Assembly (NCBI GenBank): GCA_011522945.1
Contig: WTHY01000161.1
Coordinates: forward strand, 1-6,651
DNA length: 6,651 nt
Direction of reading: 5' to 3'
Source: Alphaproteobacteria bacterium
GTDB taxonomy: Bacteria > Pseudomonadota > Alphaproteobacteria > Puniceispirillales > Puniceispirillaceae
Shown: positions 1 to 6,607 of the stretch, piece by piece
Layout: every line of letters begins with the position of its first letter
How positions within the stretch are numbered: the first letter of the stretch is position 1
The notes under the pieces: generated by a model
Told to the model about the DNA's origin: nothing
The model's database searches: none
What the model saw: the letters and a program-made list of their open reading frames with translations, nothing else
Position numbers and translations under genes: made by a program

Positions 1-142
1 TTTGTGTTGTATGGCTTTACTGAAATGCTTATCTCGCAGGCTCACTCGAGGTTGCCCCGCTTTGCTATCTAGATATAGTGATTTCATATATGTGATTTGA
101 TCTGCTGGTTGATAATACTGGCCTGTAGCAGGCGCATTCCTA
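1..142. other. Left flank, unresolved edge
   Basis: Two readings are open at the edge. On the plus strand, frame 1 is open from base 1 to a TAG at 70-72 (ends ...SRLPRFAI), which could be the 3' end of a convergent gene. On the minus strand, an ATG at 87 opens a 29-codon frame that runs off the window (MKSLYLDSKAG...) but has no ribosome site. The two overlap and at most one is likely real. Neither short peptide is recognised. Confidence 0.2.
121..133. terminator. Small hairpin after the last gene, weak terminator candidate
   Basis: GCCTG-TAG-CAGGC forms a 5-bp GC-rich stem with a 3-base loop, starting about 10 bases beyond the HD gene stop. There is no T-run on either side, so intrinsic termination is doubtful. 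It could act as a weak or Rho-assisted end, or be chance. Confidence 0.2.
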
Positions 143-721
143 TCAGGTGCTTTCTGGATATAAGATATCTGGATCAAATGGCGGTCTAGAGAAGATTTCC
201 CTTAACATCGGCTCAAAGTAACTTAGCGGCTTTGACGGATAGTCTGGGTCAAATGCCATCTGATCCCAGTCACGGCAAAATCGCTCACAGCTATTGAAAT
301 ATTTATGGTCTCTCCAGCGCTCTCGTTCATCTGGATTTAAGCCGATTTTGTCACCATAATATTTATATTGAAACACACCATGCATCTCTAGGATCCATGT
401 GACCTCTTCTCTTACATAGGGGCGCATGATCGCTGCTGCCAGCTGAGAGTGATTTTCAGGCGATAATTCGTCTCCTAAATCATGGACCAATGCGGCAACA
501 ACAAGCTCAATGTCAGCACCATCTGCTTCTGCTCTCGTGGCACTCTGCAAGGAATGCTCAAGTCTGCTGACCTGGTAGCCAGCTAGGGACTCATCAAGTC
601 GTTTTAGCGCCACCAACAACCTGTCCGGCAGCGCAGCTACATAGTCAGATTCATAGCGGTGCAAGAGTGCGTAATCTTCTTTTGTGCCCTCATCCATCCG
701 GCGAAAGGAAACTTGCTCCAC
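143..721 (-). CDS. HD-domain protein, probable mixed-valent diiron oxygenase (PhnZ/TmpB/MIOX-like)
   Basis: A 192-residue HD-fold protein with a full set of expected iron ligands: H56 (LEHSLQSA), H80-D81 (LVHDLGDE), H91 (ENHSQ), H114 (LEMHG) and most likely D153 (RDWDQ). The spacings H56 to H80 (24) and H91 to H114 (23) match those recalled for PhnZ (H34 to H58, H80 to H104), and LEHxLQSA is the PhnZ-type signature. Such enzymes use O2 and an Fe(II)/Fe(III) pair to cleave C-P or C-C bonds of hydroxylated substrates. A plain nucleotide phosphohydrolase role is less likely because of the six-ligand pattern and context. Lys118-132 and the YYGD loop (121-124) may shape the pocket. The start is GTG at 721, supported by AGGAG 7 bases upstream; the ATG at 697 has no such site. 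It is the last gene of the array, 62 bases after the aminotransferase stop. No PhnY/TmpA-like hydroxylase partner is present in the window. Confidence 0.82.
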   Translation of the reverse strand: MEQVSFRRMDEGTKEDYALLHRYESDYVAALPDRLLVALKRLDESLAGYQVSRLEHSLQSATRAEADGADIELVVAALVHDLGDELSPENHSQLAAAIMRPYVREEVTWILEMHGVFQYKYYGDKIGLNPDERERWRDHKYFNSCERFCRDWDQMAFDPDYPSKPLSYFEPMLREIFSRPPFDPDILYPEST

Positions 722-728
722 AGTCGCG

Positions 729-733
729 CTCCT
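729..733 (-). promoter_or_regulatory. Ribosome binding site that supports the GTG start of the HD gene
   Basis: AGGAG (within AGAGGAG) on the minus strand lies 7 bases before GTG at 721. This makes the GTG the likely start despite an in-frame ATG eight codons later. Confidence 0.65.
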
Positions 734-783
734 CTTGTGTTTTTGATTTTGTTATCACTGACCAATCTGCTGACTAAGTCAAG

Positions 784-2058
784 CTAGTTTGGCATTTCAG
801 CAACAGCTTTTGCTGCTCGCGCAGCAGCTGCATTTGTCATGTCCAGTTCAGTTTCTGTGATAGCAAGATGCGCATAAAGTTTGCCGGGTGATTTTAAAAT
901 GCCATTTTCACGCAAGACTTTGTTAAATATAGCTGTTTGGGCAGCATTGCTGCTTTTGACATCTCGGTAATTGCGTACATCATGTTCTGTGAAGACAACA
1001 TCAAATAATGTAGGGTCGCCTACGATCTGATGAGGGATACCAACATCCCTCAGATTCTCATGCATCATATCCATAAGCCTTTGGCCGGTAGACCGCAAAG
1101 TCTCATAGGTGCCCGGGCGGCGTAGGATTTCCAAAGTCTTCAACCCCGCAACAGAGGCAACCGGATTACCGCTTAACGTGCCAAGCTGCATCAAAAAGCC
1201 TTCGGCGCCGACCTTTGCTTTATCAAAATGTGCCATGATGTCTGAGCTTGCGACAAGCGCTGCCAGAGGAAAGCCGCCGCCAATAATTTTGCCTAATGTA
1301 GTGATATCTGGGGTAACCCCATAGAGTGTTTGTGCCCCGCCATAATCAAAACGGAAGCCTGTGACGACCTCATCAAAAACAAGCAAAATACCATGTTTGT
1401 CGCAGAGCTTGCGCAAACATGCCAAAAAGCCAGGCGCTGGTGGTATCAGCCTTTGTAAAGGTTCAACAATGATACAGGCGATTTCATCTGCATATTCTGC
1501 GACAAGAGATTCAACAAATGCTTCATCATTAAAAGGGGCAATGAGCATTTCATCAGACACAGTTTGAGGGATACCAGCTGAATCTGGCACAGGTGCCGGA
1601 AAATTCACAAGTTGCGCAGGCGCCAGACTCATCTGAGCTTCTGCGCTCATACCATGATAGCCGCCTTCAAATTTCAGGATTTTATCTCTGCCGGTATAGG
1701 CGCGCGCTAGGCGCATAGCATACATGTCAGCTTCACCGCCTGAGCTCACATAGCGCAGCTGTTCTGCTGACGGCACTGCTGAGATGATCTCTTCTGCCAG
1801 CGCGATACCAGCTGGATTATTGGCAAAAAATGTCATGCCCTTATCAAGCTGGCTATGAACAGCATCCAGAACCTCAGGATGTCCATGTCCTAAAATCATC
1901 GGACCTGAACCGATAAGGTAATCAATATAGCGCGTGCCGTCAGCAGCCTCAACATAGGCACCATCACCAGAGGCAATCATAATGGATGGGTCAAAATTCC
2001 CAAAGCCACCGGCAGGTAAAACATGCTGGGCGCGTTCATGGAGCGAAAGGTCGTTCAT
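784..2058 (-). CDS. Class III aminotransferase, HemL (glutamate-1-semialdehyde aminomutase)-like, probably catabolic
   Basis: A 424-residue PLP-dependent fold-type I enzyme of aminotransferase class III. Visible motifs, in order, are SGPMILGHGHP (51-61), the phosphate-binding SSGGEADMYAMRLAR (105-119), the ring-stacking YHG (134-136), EP (199-200), FDEVVTGFR (228-236) with D229 contacting the pyridine nitrogen, the Schiff-base lysine K257 in TLGKIIGGG, and GTLSGNP (293-299). Length and motif order match glutamate-1-semialdehyde 2,1-aminomutase, and automatic annotation would probably call it that. The N-terminus, however, lacks the usual HemL GGVNSPVRAF-like segment (it reads LPAGGFGNFDPS), SGTEA is SGGEA, and the neighbours have nothing to do with tetrapyrroles. 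I read it as an aminotransferase or aminomutase on a pathway intermediate. It begins 24 bases after the third enolase gene with only a weak ribosome site, so coupling to upstream translation is likely. Confidence 0.88.
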   Translation of the reverse strand: MNDLSLHERAQHVLPAGGFGNFDPSIMIASGDGAYVEAADGTRYIDYLIGSGPMILGHGHPEVLDAVHSQLDKGMTFFANNPAGIALAEEIISAVPSAEQLRYVSSGGEADMYAMRLARAYTGRDKILKFEGGYHGMSAEAQMSLAPAQLVNFPAPVPDSAGIPQTVSDEMLIAPFNDEAFVESLVAEYADEIACIIVEPLQRLIPPAPGFLACLRKLCDKHGILLVFDEVVTGFRFDYGGAQTLYGVTPDITTLGKIIGGGFPLAALVASSDIMAHFDKAKVGAEGFLMQLGTLSGNPVASVAGLKTLEILRRPGTYETLRSTGQRLMDMMHENLRDVGIPHQIVGDPTLFDVVFTEHDVRNYRDVKSSNAAQTAIFNKVLRENGILKSPGKLYAHLAITETELDMTNAAAARAAKAVAEMPN

Positions 2059-2082
2059 GATAATGGTGCTTTCTGATAGTCG

Positions 2083-3183
2083 TTAGAAGCTAGCTATAGG
2101 CTGGCCAAGAATGTCCGGATTCGGTGTGATGCCAATGCCTGGTTTATGTGGGATTTTGATTTTCCCATCTTTGCGTGTTGGCCCAGCCTCATCTAGGCGC
2201 GGGCTTACATAGCCAGAAAGATCACATACATTGAGCAGATTACGTGCGCGTGTAGTGGCGCCGAGATGTAAAGCAGCTGTTGTCGTAACATCACTGCCCC
2301 ATGTATCTTCGATACACATTTTGCTGCCAATATAAGCGCAGAAATCACGTGCCTGACGGCATGCAGAAATGCCACCGAATTTCGATAATTTAATCGCTAC
2401 GGCATCCATGCAACCAGCCTGATAGCCTTGCATCAGACTTGCCATATCATAGGCAGCTTCATCCAGTTTCATTGGCAGACCAGTGCTGGTCTTTACAGAT
2501 GCACATTCTTCAATGGTTGGGCAGGGCTGTTCAAGCATCACATCCATATCGCTAATCATACGCGCAGTGCGAATGGCATCTAAGGTGGTGCTGCCATTGT
2601 TCCAGTCCCCATAGACAAGCGGTCCTGGCCCAACAGCTTCACGTACAAGGCGCATGCGCGCCACATCCGCTTCCCAATTCTGATCAGCGCCAAGCTTGAC
2701 CTGAAATTGACGAATACCGGATTTATAACTCTCACGGGCGATGGCAGCCATCTCTTCGGGCGCAACACATGTGATGGAATGGTAGAGTGGCATCTCTTCT
2801 TGCTGTAGCCCGCCTAACAACCGATATAGTGGCAGATTAGCTGCCTTTGCAGTGATATCCCACAAAGCTATATCAATGATGGATTTGACATAAACATGTC
2901 CAAGCAAATGCATATTCAACTTTGACATCAAGGCTTCAGGGCCTACAGGATCAGCTCCAATCAAAACTGGTGCCATATCTTCAAGCGCAGGCAATACACC
3001 GCCTGGATAGGATTCCAGATAATGTGGCAGAGGGCATAACTCGCCCCATCCTGTTAGCCCGTCATCAGTATCTATCTTCAAGATAAGAGACGGAAGGCTG
3101 TCAGCCGTTTTGCCATCTGACATATGGTAAGGCTGATGTGAGGTAAGCTGGATTTCATAGAGTGTGAGCGCTTTAATGGTCAT
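2083..3183 (-). CDS. Enolase-superfamily (MR/MLE) protein, third paralog; HpbD-like probable racemase/epimerase
   Basis: A 366-residue MR/MLE family protein, the closest of the three in feel to 4-hydroxyproline betaine 2-epimerase (HpbD). Its acid/base lysines fall at K163 (QVKLG) and K265 (IKLSKFGG), the same numbers recalled for HpbD, and the residue two before K163 is Gln as in HpbD. Likely metal ligands are D193 (GDWNNG), E218 (MLEQPC) and D241 (KLDE). The barrel-end motif is IEDTWGSD (291-298). GTG (3186) and ATG (3183) are adjacent. I choose ATG because AGGAGG lies 7 bases before it but only 4 before GTG. That ribosome site overlaps the TAG stop of the upstream gene. It likely acts on an alpha carbon next to a carboxylate. 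The tryptophan reported to face the betaine nitrogen in HpbD is not obvious in the corresponding C-terminal stretch (about 316-324), so identical specificity should not be assumed. Confidence 0.9.
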   Translation of the reverse strand: MTIKALTLYEIQLTSHQPYHMSDGKTADSLPSLILKIDTDDGLTGWGELCPLPHYLESYPGGVLPALEDMAPVLIGADPVGPEALMSKLNMHLLGHVYVKSIIDIALWDITAKAANLPLYRLLGGLQQEEMPLYHSITCVAPEEMAAIARESYKSGIRQFQVKLGADQNWEADVARMRLVREAVGPGPLVYGDWNNGSTTLDAIRTARMISDMDVMLEQPCPTIEECASVKTSTGLPMKLDEAAYDMASLMQGYQAGCMDAVAIKLSKFGGISACRQARDFCAYIGSKMCIEDTWGSDVTTTAALHLGATTRARNLLNVCDLSGYVSPRLDEAGPTRKDGKIKIPHKPGIGITPNPDILGQPIASF

Positions 3184-3190
3184 CACTGGT

Positions 3191-3196
3191 CCTCCT
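3191..3196 (-). promoter_or_regulatory. Consensus ribosome binding site for the third enolase paralog
   Basis: A perfect AGGAGG on the minus strand overlaps the TAG stop of the second paralog. It is 7 bases from ATG (3183) and 4 from GTG (3186), which favours the ATG. It is the strongest ribosome site in the array. Confidence 0.7.
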
Positions 3197-4301
3197 AGCG
3201 ATAGGTTGCAATGGGTGCGCCTAAGAGCGCTTCATCTGGAATAACACCCAATCCTGGTGTTGATGGTGGCGTTGCGAAGCCATCTATATTACGAGCGCCT
3301 TGCCCTGGCACCGGGTCTACTGAAAGATGATAATGACACAGCCAGCTAGCTAGCCTATTCGCATCTGGTGTCGAAGCTGCCAGATGGATAGCCGCTGTAT
3401 CAGCTAAGGCAGAGCCGCCTAAATCCTCAATATGCATCTGCCAGCCAATAGATACACCAAAATCTCTGACTTGCTTTGCTTTTGTCAGCCCGCCTAAACG
3501 GTTTGGCTTAACCTTTACACCTTCGCAAGCAGCGATTTTCCAAGCTTGTAGATGATCGCTAAAATCATGCATGCATTCATCTAGCATTATGGGCTGGGCC
3601 ACGCGGCTTGCTACATGGGCGCATTCCCCCAAAGTTTGGCAAGGTTGCTCTACCCAATCGCGGGCAGACACGCTGTTTAAAACCTGTATGGCTGTTGCTG
3701 GTAGCCATGCCCGATTCACATCAAATGTCACATGTTCATCCGCAGGTAGAGCCGCTGTGATAGCTTCGATCCGCTCGATATCTTGGGCTATGTCAGTCCC
3801 ACCAATTTTGGCTGAATGTGTCCGATATCCTTTGGCACTGGCTTTTTGAATAAGGGATATCATTTCGTCTGGTGTGCCAGTTGAAATGGACGAATTTACC
3901 GCCACAGCCGTTGCTGTATCACCGCCTAGTAACCTCCATAAGGGCAAGCCAGCTTTCTGTCCTAAAATATCCCAGCAGGCCATATCAATTGCAGATTTGA
4001 CATAGGGGTGGCCTGGTAATGTCACGTCCATTAGTCGATTGAGGGCATCAAGTGCAAGGGGGTCTGTACCGATTAAAACAGGGGCTAGTGTCTCAATTCC
4101 GGCGCGCACACCTGGTCCATGTGCTGGCAGATATGTATGACCCCACGGGCAGGCCTCTCCCCAGCCAGTAAGGCCTTCATCTGTGTCTATGCGCACAAAT
4201 GTAGAGTCTAGCAATTCAAATTTTAACCGGCCCCCAGAAAGATAATATGGCTCAGAAAGCGGCAGGTCTATTTGAAAGACTGTGATGGCAGAAATCTTCA
4301 T
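3195..4301 (-). CDS. Enolase-superfamily (MR/MLE) protein, second paralog; probable racemase/epimerase
   Basis: A 368-residue MR/MLE family protein. The capping domain includes GWGEACPWGHTY (46-57). In the barrel, likely metal ligands are D194 (FDVNR), E218 (WVEQPC) and D241 (MLDE), with K165 (HSAKIGG) and K265 (VKVKPNRLGG) as the acid/base lysines. Position 163 is Ser instead of the first Lys of KxK. The barrel-end motif is IEDLGGS (291-297). I start it at 4301 because MKISAITVFQ aligns with the first residues of the upstream paralog and GGAG lies 9 bases upstream; longer in-frame starts at 4316 and 4334 exist inside the preceding gene. The upstream stop is one base away (TAAGATG), so the two are surely co-translated. 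It resembles proline-betaine / 4-hydroxyproline-betaine epimerase-type proteins, recalled from HpbD of Pelagibaca bermudensis. The exact substrate is unknown. Confidence 0.9.
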   Translation of the reverse strand: MKISAITVFQIDLPLSEPYYLSGGRLKFELLDSTFVRIDTDEGLTGWGEACPWGHTYLPAHGPGVRAGIETLAPVLIGTDPLALDALNRLMDVTLPGHPYVKSAIDMACWDILGQKAGLPLWRLLGGDTATAVAVNSSISTGTPDEMISLIQKASAKGYRTHSAKIGGTDIAQDIERIEAITAALPADEHVTFDVNRAWLPATAIQVLNSVSARDWVEQPCQTLGECAHVASRVAQPIMLDECMHDFSDHLQAWKIAACEGVKVKPNRLGGLTKAKQVRDFGVSIGWQMHIEDLGGSALADTAAIHLAASTPDANRLASWLCHYHLSVDPVPGQGARNIDGFATPPSTPGLGVIPDEALLGAPIATYR

Positions 4302-4302
4302 C

Positions 4303-5442
4303 TTAGCTAGCTCCATAGACCGCAAGCGGCGCACCCATAGTCTTTATGTCTACCTTTATGCCAAGGCCTGGTAAATTAGGCGGTGTAACGCCACCTTGAA
4401 TGATTGGGGCATCAAACGCCGCCACAGATTTTGATACCATAGCACGCGTATCTAGTGCGCATCTGAGGCTATGGCGCGGGGTTGCCGCCGCCATGTGCAA
4501 CAAAGCAGCAAAGGCAATTTCAGAGCCAACGGTTTCCTGAACAGAAATGACCAACCCTGCTGCCAAGGCAATATCACGTTGTTTACGCGAGGGTGTCAGG
4601 CCACCTTGCTTAGAAATTTTTAGGCCGACGCCATCAGCTACATCATGCTTGATGAGAGAGATAATATCCGCCTCAGTTTCAATCAGCTCATCCAGCAGCA
4701 TCGGATAGGGGCATGCTTTGCGTATGGACATGGTTTCTGCCCAGCTAGCACAGGGCGCTTCAACAACAAAATCAAGACCATCTGGCAGAAGTGCAAATAG
4801 GCGTCGCAATTGTTCTGGTCTCATACCGCCATTTGCATCTGCTAAAAACCATTCGCCAGGCCGTCTGTCTGCAAGACAAACAGAGATGCGCTCTGCATCT
4901 AAAGCGGGCCCACCATCTTCCTCAGCGGCACCAATCTTGATAGAATGGCCTATAAAGCCAGCTTGTCTGTGGCGCCCTATGTTGCGCCGCATCTCGTCTG
5001 GCGTGTCAGTCGGAATAGAGGATATCACCGGAATTGGCGTGTTTTCTGCCATAGCTTGCTGGCCGCCCAGTAAGGTGTATACAGGTAGGTTGGCCGCTTT
5101 GCCTGCAATATCCCAACATGCCACATCAAGGGCTGTTTTTGCATGGCGCTGTCCACGCATGACAGCATCCATAGCACCATAAATGGCATCACAGGCCCTA
5201 GGGTCTTGGCCTATCAATGCTGGCGCTAATGTGTCTAAAGCCGCTCTAGCTGTTGTCGCATCCGCGGCAATATAGGTGGCGCCAAATGGTGTGGTTTCCC
5301 CCCAGCCTTCTAGCCCCGTATCTGTTATCACACGGGCATAGGTCGCATCGAAACCTGTATAGCTACGCCCTCCAGACAGACCGTAGCTGCCACCAGCATA
5401 AGGTAGGTGCGTTCCATAAATTTCGATGCGCGCTATCTTCAT
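4303..5442 (-). CDS. Enolase-superfamily (MR/MLE) protein, first of three paralogs; probable racemase/epimerase
   Basis: A 379-residue mandelate racemase/muconate lactonising enzyme family protein with an N-terminal capping domain (about 1-125) and a modified TIM barrel (about 130-350). Likely Mg2+ ligands are D202 (DAN), E228 (VVEAP) and D251 (LLDE). The general acid/base pair is K169 (HSIKIG) and K275 (GLKISKQGG). The first Lys of the classical KxK motif is Ser167, as in the HpbD-like group where that position is also not Lys. The barrel-end segment reads QETVGSE (302-308), unlike ED in its two neighbours. The start overlaps the upstream stop as ATGA and has no good Shine-Dalgarno, which suggests translational coupling. 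Retention of Lys on both faces supports abstraction and return of an alpha proton (epimerisation), though dehydration or cycloisomerisation is also known in the family. The substrate is not identifiable. It is the most diverged of the three, with a longer C-terminus. Confidence 0.9.
   Translation of the reverse strand: MKIARIEIYGTHLPYAGGSYGLSGGRSYTGFDATYARVITDTGLEGWGETTPFGATYIAADATTARAALDTLAPALIGQDPRACDAIYGAMDAVMRGQRHAKTALDVACWDIAGKAANLPVYTLLGGQQAMAENTPIPVISSIPTDTPDEMRRNIGRHRQAGFIGHSIKIGAAEEDGGPALDAERISVCLADRRPGEWFLADANGGMRPEQLRRLFALLPDGLDFVVEAPCASWAETMSIRKACPYPMLLDELIETEADIISLIKHDVADGVGLKISKQGGLTPSRKQRDIALAAGLVISVQETVGSEIAFAALLHMAAATPRHSLRCALDTRAMVSKSVAAFDAPIIQGGVTPPNLPGLGIKVDIKTMGAPLAVYGAS
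4311..4314 (-). promoter_or_regulatory. Ribosome binding site for the second enolase paralog
   Basis: GGAG on the minus strand lies 9 bases before the ATG at 4301 and within the last codons of the upstream gene. It supports 4301 over the in-frame starts at 4316 and 4334. Confidence 0.5.
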
Positions 5443-6530
5443 GGTTGAACGACAATATTACCTATATGTGCTTTGTCGATAAAGCTTTGCTGGGCGTCAC
5501 GTAGCGCTTCTAGCGGGTAGGTTTCAGCCAGAAGCGGTTTGATTTCCCCTCTGTTAATATAACCTACTAGATTTGCAAAAATACCGACTGGTACGATTGT
5601 CGCCCCTGTGAAGGTCAAATCACGTAAATAGAAGGTACGCAGATCCATCTCAACCATTGGGCCTGCAATAGCGCCAGCACAAGTATATCGCCCACCTCTT
5701 GCAAGGCGATCTATCAGCTGGCCAAAACCATTACCGCCAACCACATCAGCAACAACAGATACAGTATCTTTGCCTGTTGCCTGCATAAGCGCATCAGCTA
5801 GATTTTCTGGCGCGCGGTCCAAAATGACATCCGGTGCCACCGCTTCTTGTAAGGCTGTCTGTTTTGCAGCACTTGCCATAGCAATTGTTGTTGCGCCTCG
5901 TCTTTTGGCTAATTGCACTAGCGCTGAGCCAACGCCGCCAGAAGCGCCTGTTATCAAAACAGAGTCTCCAGCACCAACATTAGCTCGATTCAGCATATTT
6001 TCTGCTGTTATTGACGAGGTTGCGAAGGTTGCAATTTCTGTGTCAGACATATCTGACTCAACAATATGAACCTGGCGCGCATCAACTTTCGTGAATTCGG
6101 CAAAGCCGCCATCACATTCAGACCCATAATAGCCTGTCTTATTCAAATTATTCGGCTCATCCCAATCACGTAACCATGTATCAATCATGACTCTTTTGCC
6201 AAGGAGAGACTGGTCTGTGCCACTGCCACAAGCCATAACCTCGCCACAAACATCTGCCCCTTGGATGCGCGGGAGTGTTATAGGTGCGCCGCCCCATGTG
6301 GCATCAGCACTATCTGCATCTGCAAATGCGTCCCCTGTGGTGCTGTCCTCCACAGATTTGGAATACCAGGCAGTTCTGGTATTCACATCAGTATTATTCA
6401 GACCGCAGGCGCTGACCTTGATGAGGACTTCACCAGCCTTAGGTTCAGGCATTACCCAATTTTCATGATAGACGAGCTGGTCCAGCCCGCCATGTCCCAT
6501 CAAAACCATTGCACGCATTGTCTGTTGCAT
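5439..6530 (-). CDS. MDR-superfamily zinc-free alcohol dehydrogenase / quinone oxidoreductase-like protein
   Basis: A 363-residue cytosolic NAD(P)H-dependent oxidoreductase of the medium-chain dehydrogenase/reductase superfamily. The N-terminal GroES-like domain contains ACGLNNTDVN (41-50) and GADVCGEV (91-98). The Rossmann domain has the nucleotide loop GASGGVGSALVQLA (195-208). At the usual GHE zinc position the protein reads GAD, and the four-cysteine structural zinc lobe is absent, so it belongs with the zinc-free quinone-oxidoreductase branch. An acidic insertion (about 55-88, rich in D, S, T, A) separates the two N-terminal motifs. The start is set at 6530 because a GAGAGAGGA ribosome site lies 6 bases upstream; an in-frame ATG at 6605 would add 25 residues that do not look like the family. 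It is the first gene of the array and its stop overlaps the next start. It probably oxidises an alcohol or reduces an enone/carbonyl intermediate; the substrate is unknown. Confidence 0.88.
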   Translation of the reverse strand: MQQTMRAMVLMGHGGLDQLVYHENWVMPEPKAGEVLIKVSACGLNNTDVNTRTAWYSKSVEDSTTGDAFADADSADATWGGAPITLPRIQGADVCGEVMACGSGTDQSLLGKRVMIDTWLRDWDEPNNLNKTGYYGSECDGGFAEFTKVDARQVHIVESDMSDTEIATFATSSITAENMLNRANVGAGDSVLITGASGGVGSALVQLAKRRGATTIAMASAAKQTALQEAVAPDVILDRAPENLADALMQATGKDTVSVVADVVGGNGFGQLIDRLARGGRYTCAGAIAGPMVEMDLRTFYLRDLTFTGATIVPVGIFANLVGYINRGEIKPLLAETYPLEALRDAQQSFIDKAHIGNIVVQP

Positions 6531-6536
6531 AATACG

Positions 6537-6545
6537 TCCTCTCTC
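6537..6545 (-). promoter_or_regulatory. Ribosome binding site that fixes the oxidoreductase start
   Basis: GAGAGAGGA on the minus strand ends 6 bases before the ATG at 6530. It decides in favour of this start over the in-frame ATG at 6605, which would place this site inside coding sequence. Confidence 0.65.
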
Positions 6546-6594
6546 AAACGCGGCACTACTAAGGAGCAAGCGCTCATCTATGGTTATGTGCCAA

Positions 6595-6600
6595 ATAATA
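6595..6600 (-). promoter_or_regulatory. Possible -10 element for the operon
   Basis: TATTAT on the minus strand matches the sigma70 -10 consensus at five of six bases and lies about 64 bases before the first start codon. No good -35 hexamer sits 16-18 bases upstream; that region falls inside the 13-bp repeats. This would fit an activator-dependent promoter, or the box may be chance in AT-rich sequence. Confidence 0.25.
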
Positions 6601-6607
6601 TCCACAG

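Noticed and set aside
78..98. GTGATTT direct repeat around the palindrome CATATATG in the left flank
   Set aside because: Short and AT-rich, so likely chance; no promoter elements with proper spacing were found around it.
758..777. Direct repeat CTGACCAA / CTGACTAA with 12-base period in the gap before the HD gene
   Set aside because: Two short imperfect copies are expected by chance and there is no supporting symmetry or conservation evidence.
1109..1567. Plus-strand frames of 71 and 68 codons opposite the aminotransferase gene
   Set aside because: They are shadows of the aminotransferase reading frame without ribosome sites or recognisable motifs.
4718..5182. 154-codon plus-strand frame opposite the first enolase gene
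   Set aside because: It is antisense to a well-supported enolase-family gene, its composition (Ser, Arg, Pro, Cys rich) is not protein-like, and it shows no domain.
6531..6605. N-terminal extension of the oxidoreductase from the ATG at 6605
   Set aside because: The added 25 residues do not resemble an MDR N-terminus and a good ribosome site at 6537-6545 serves the ATG at 6530.
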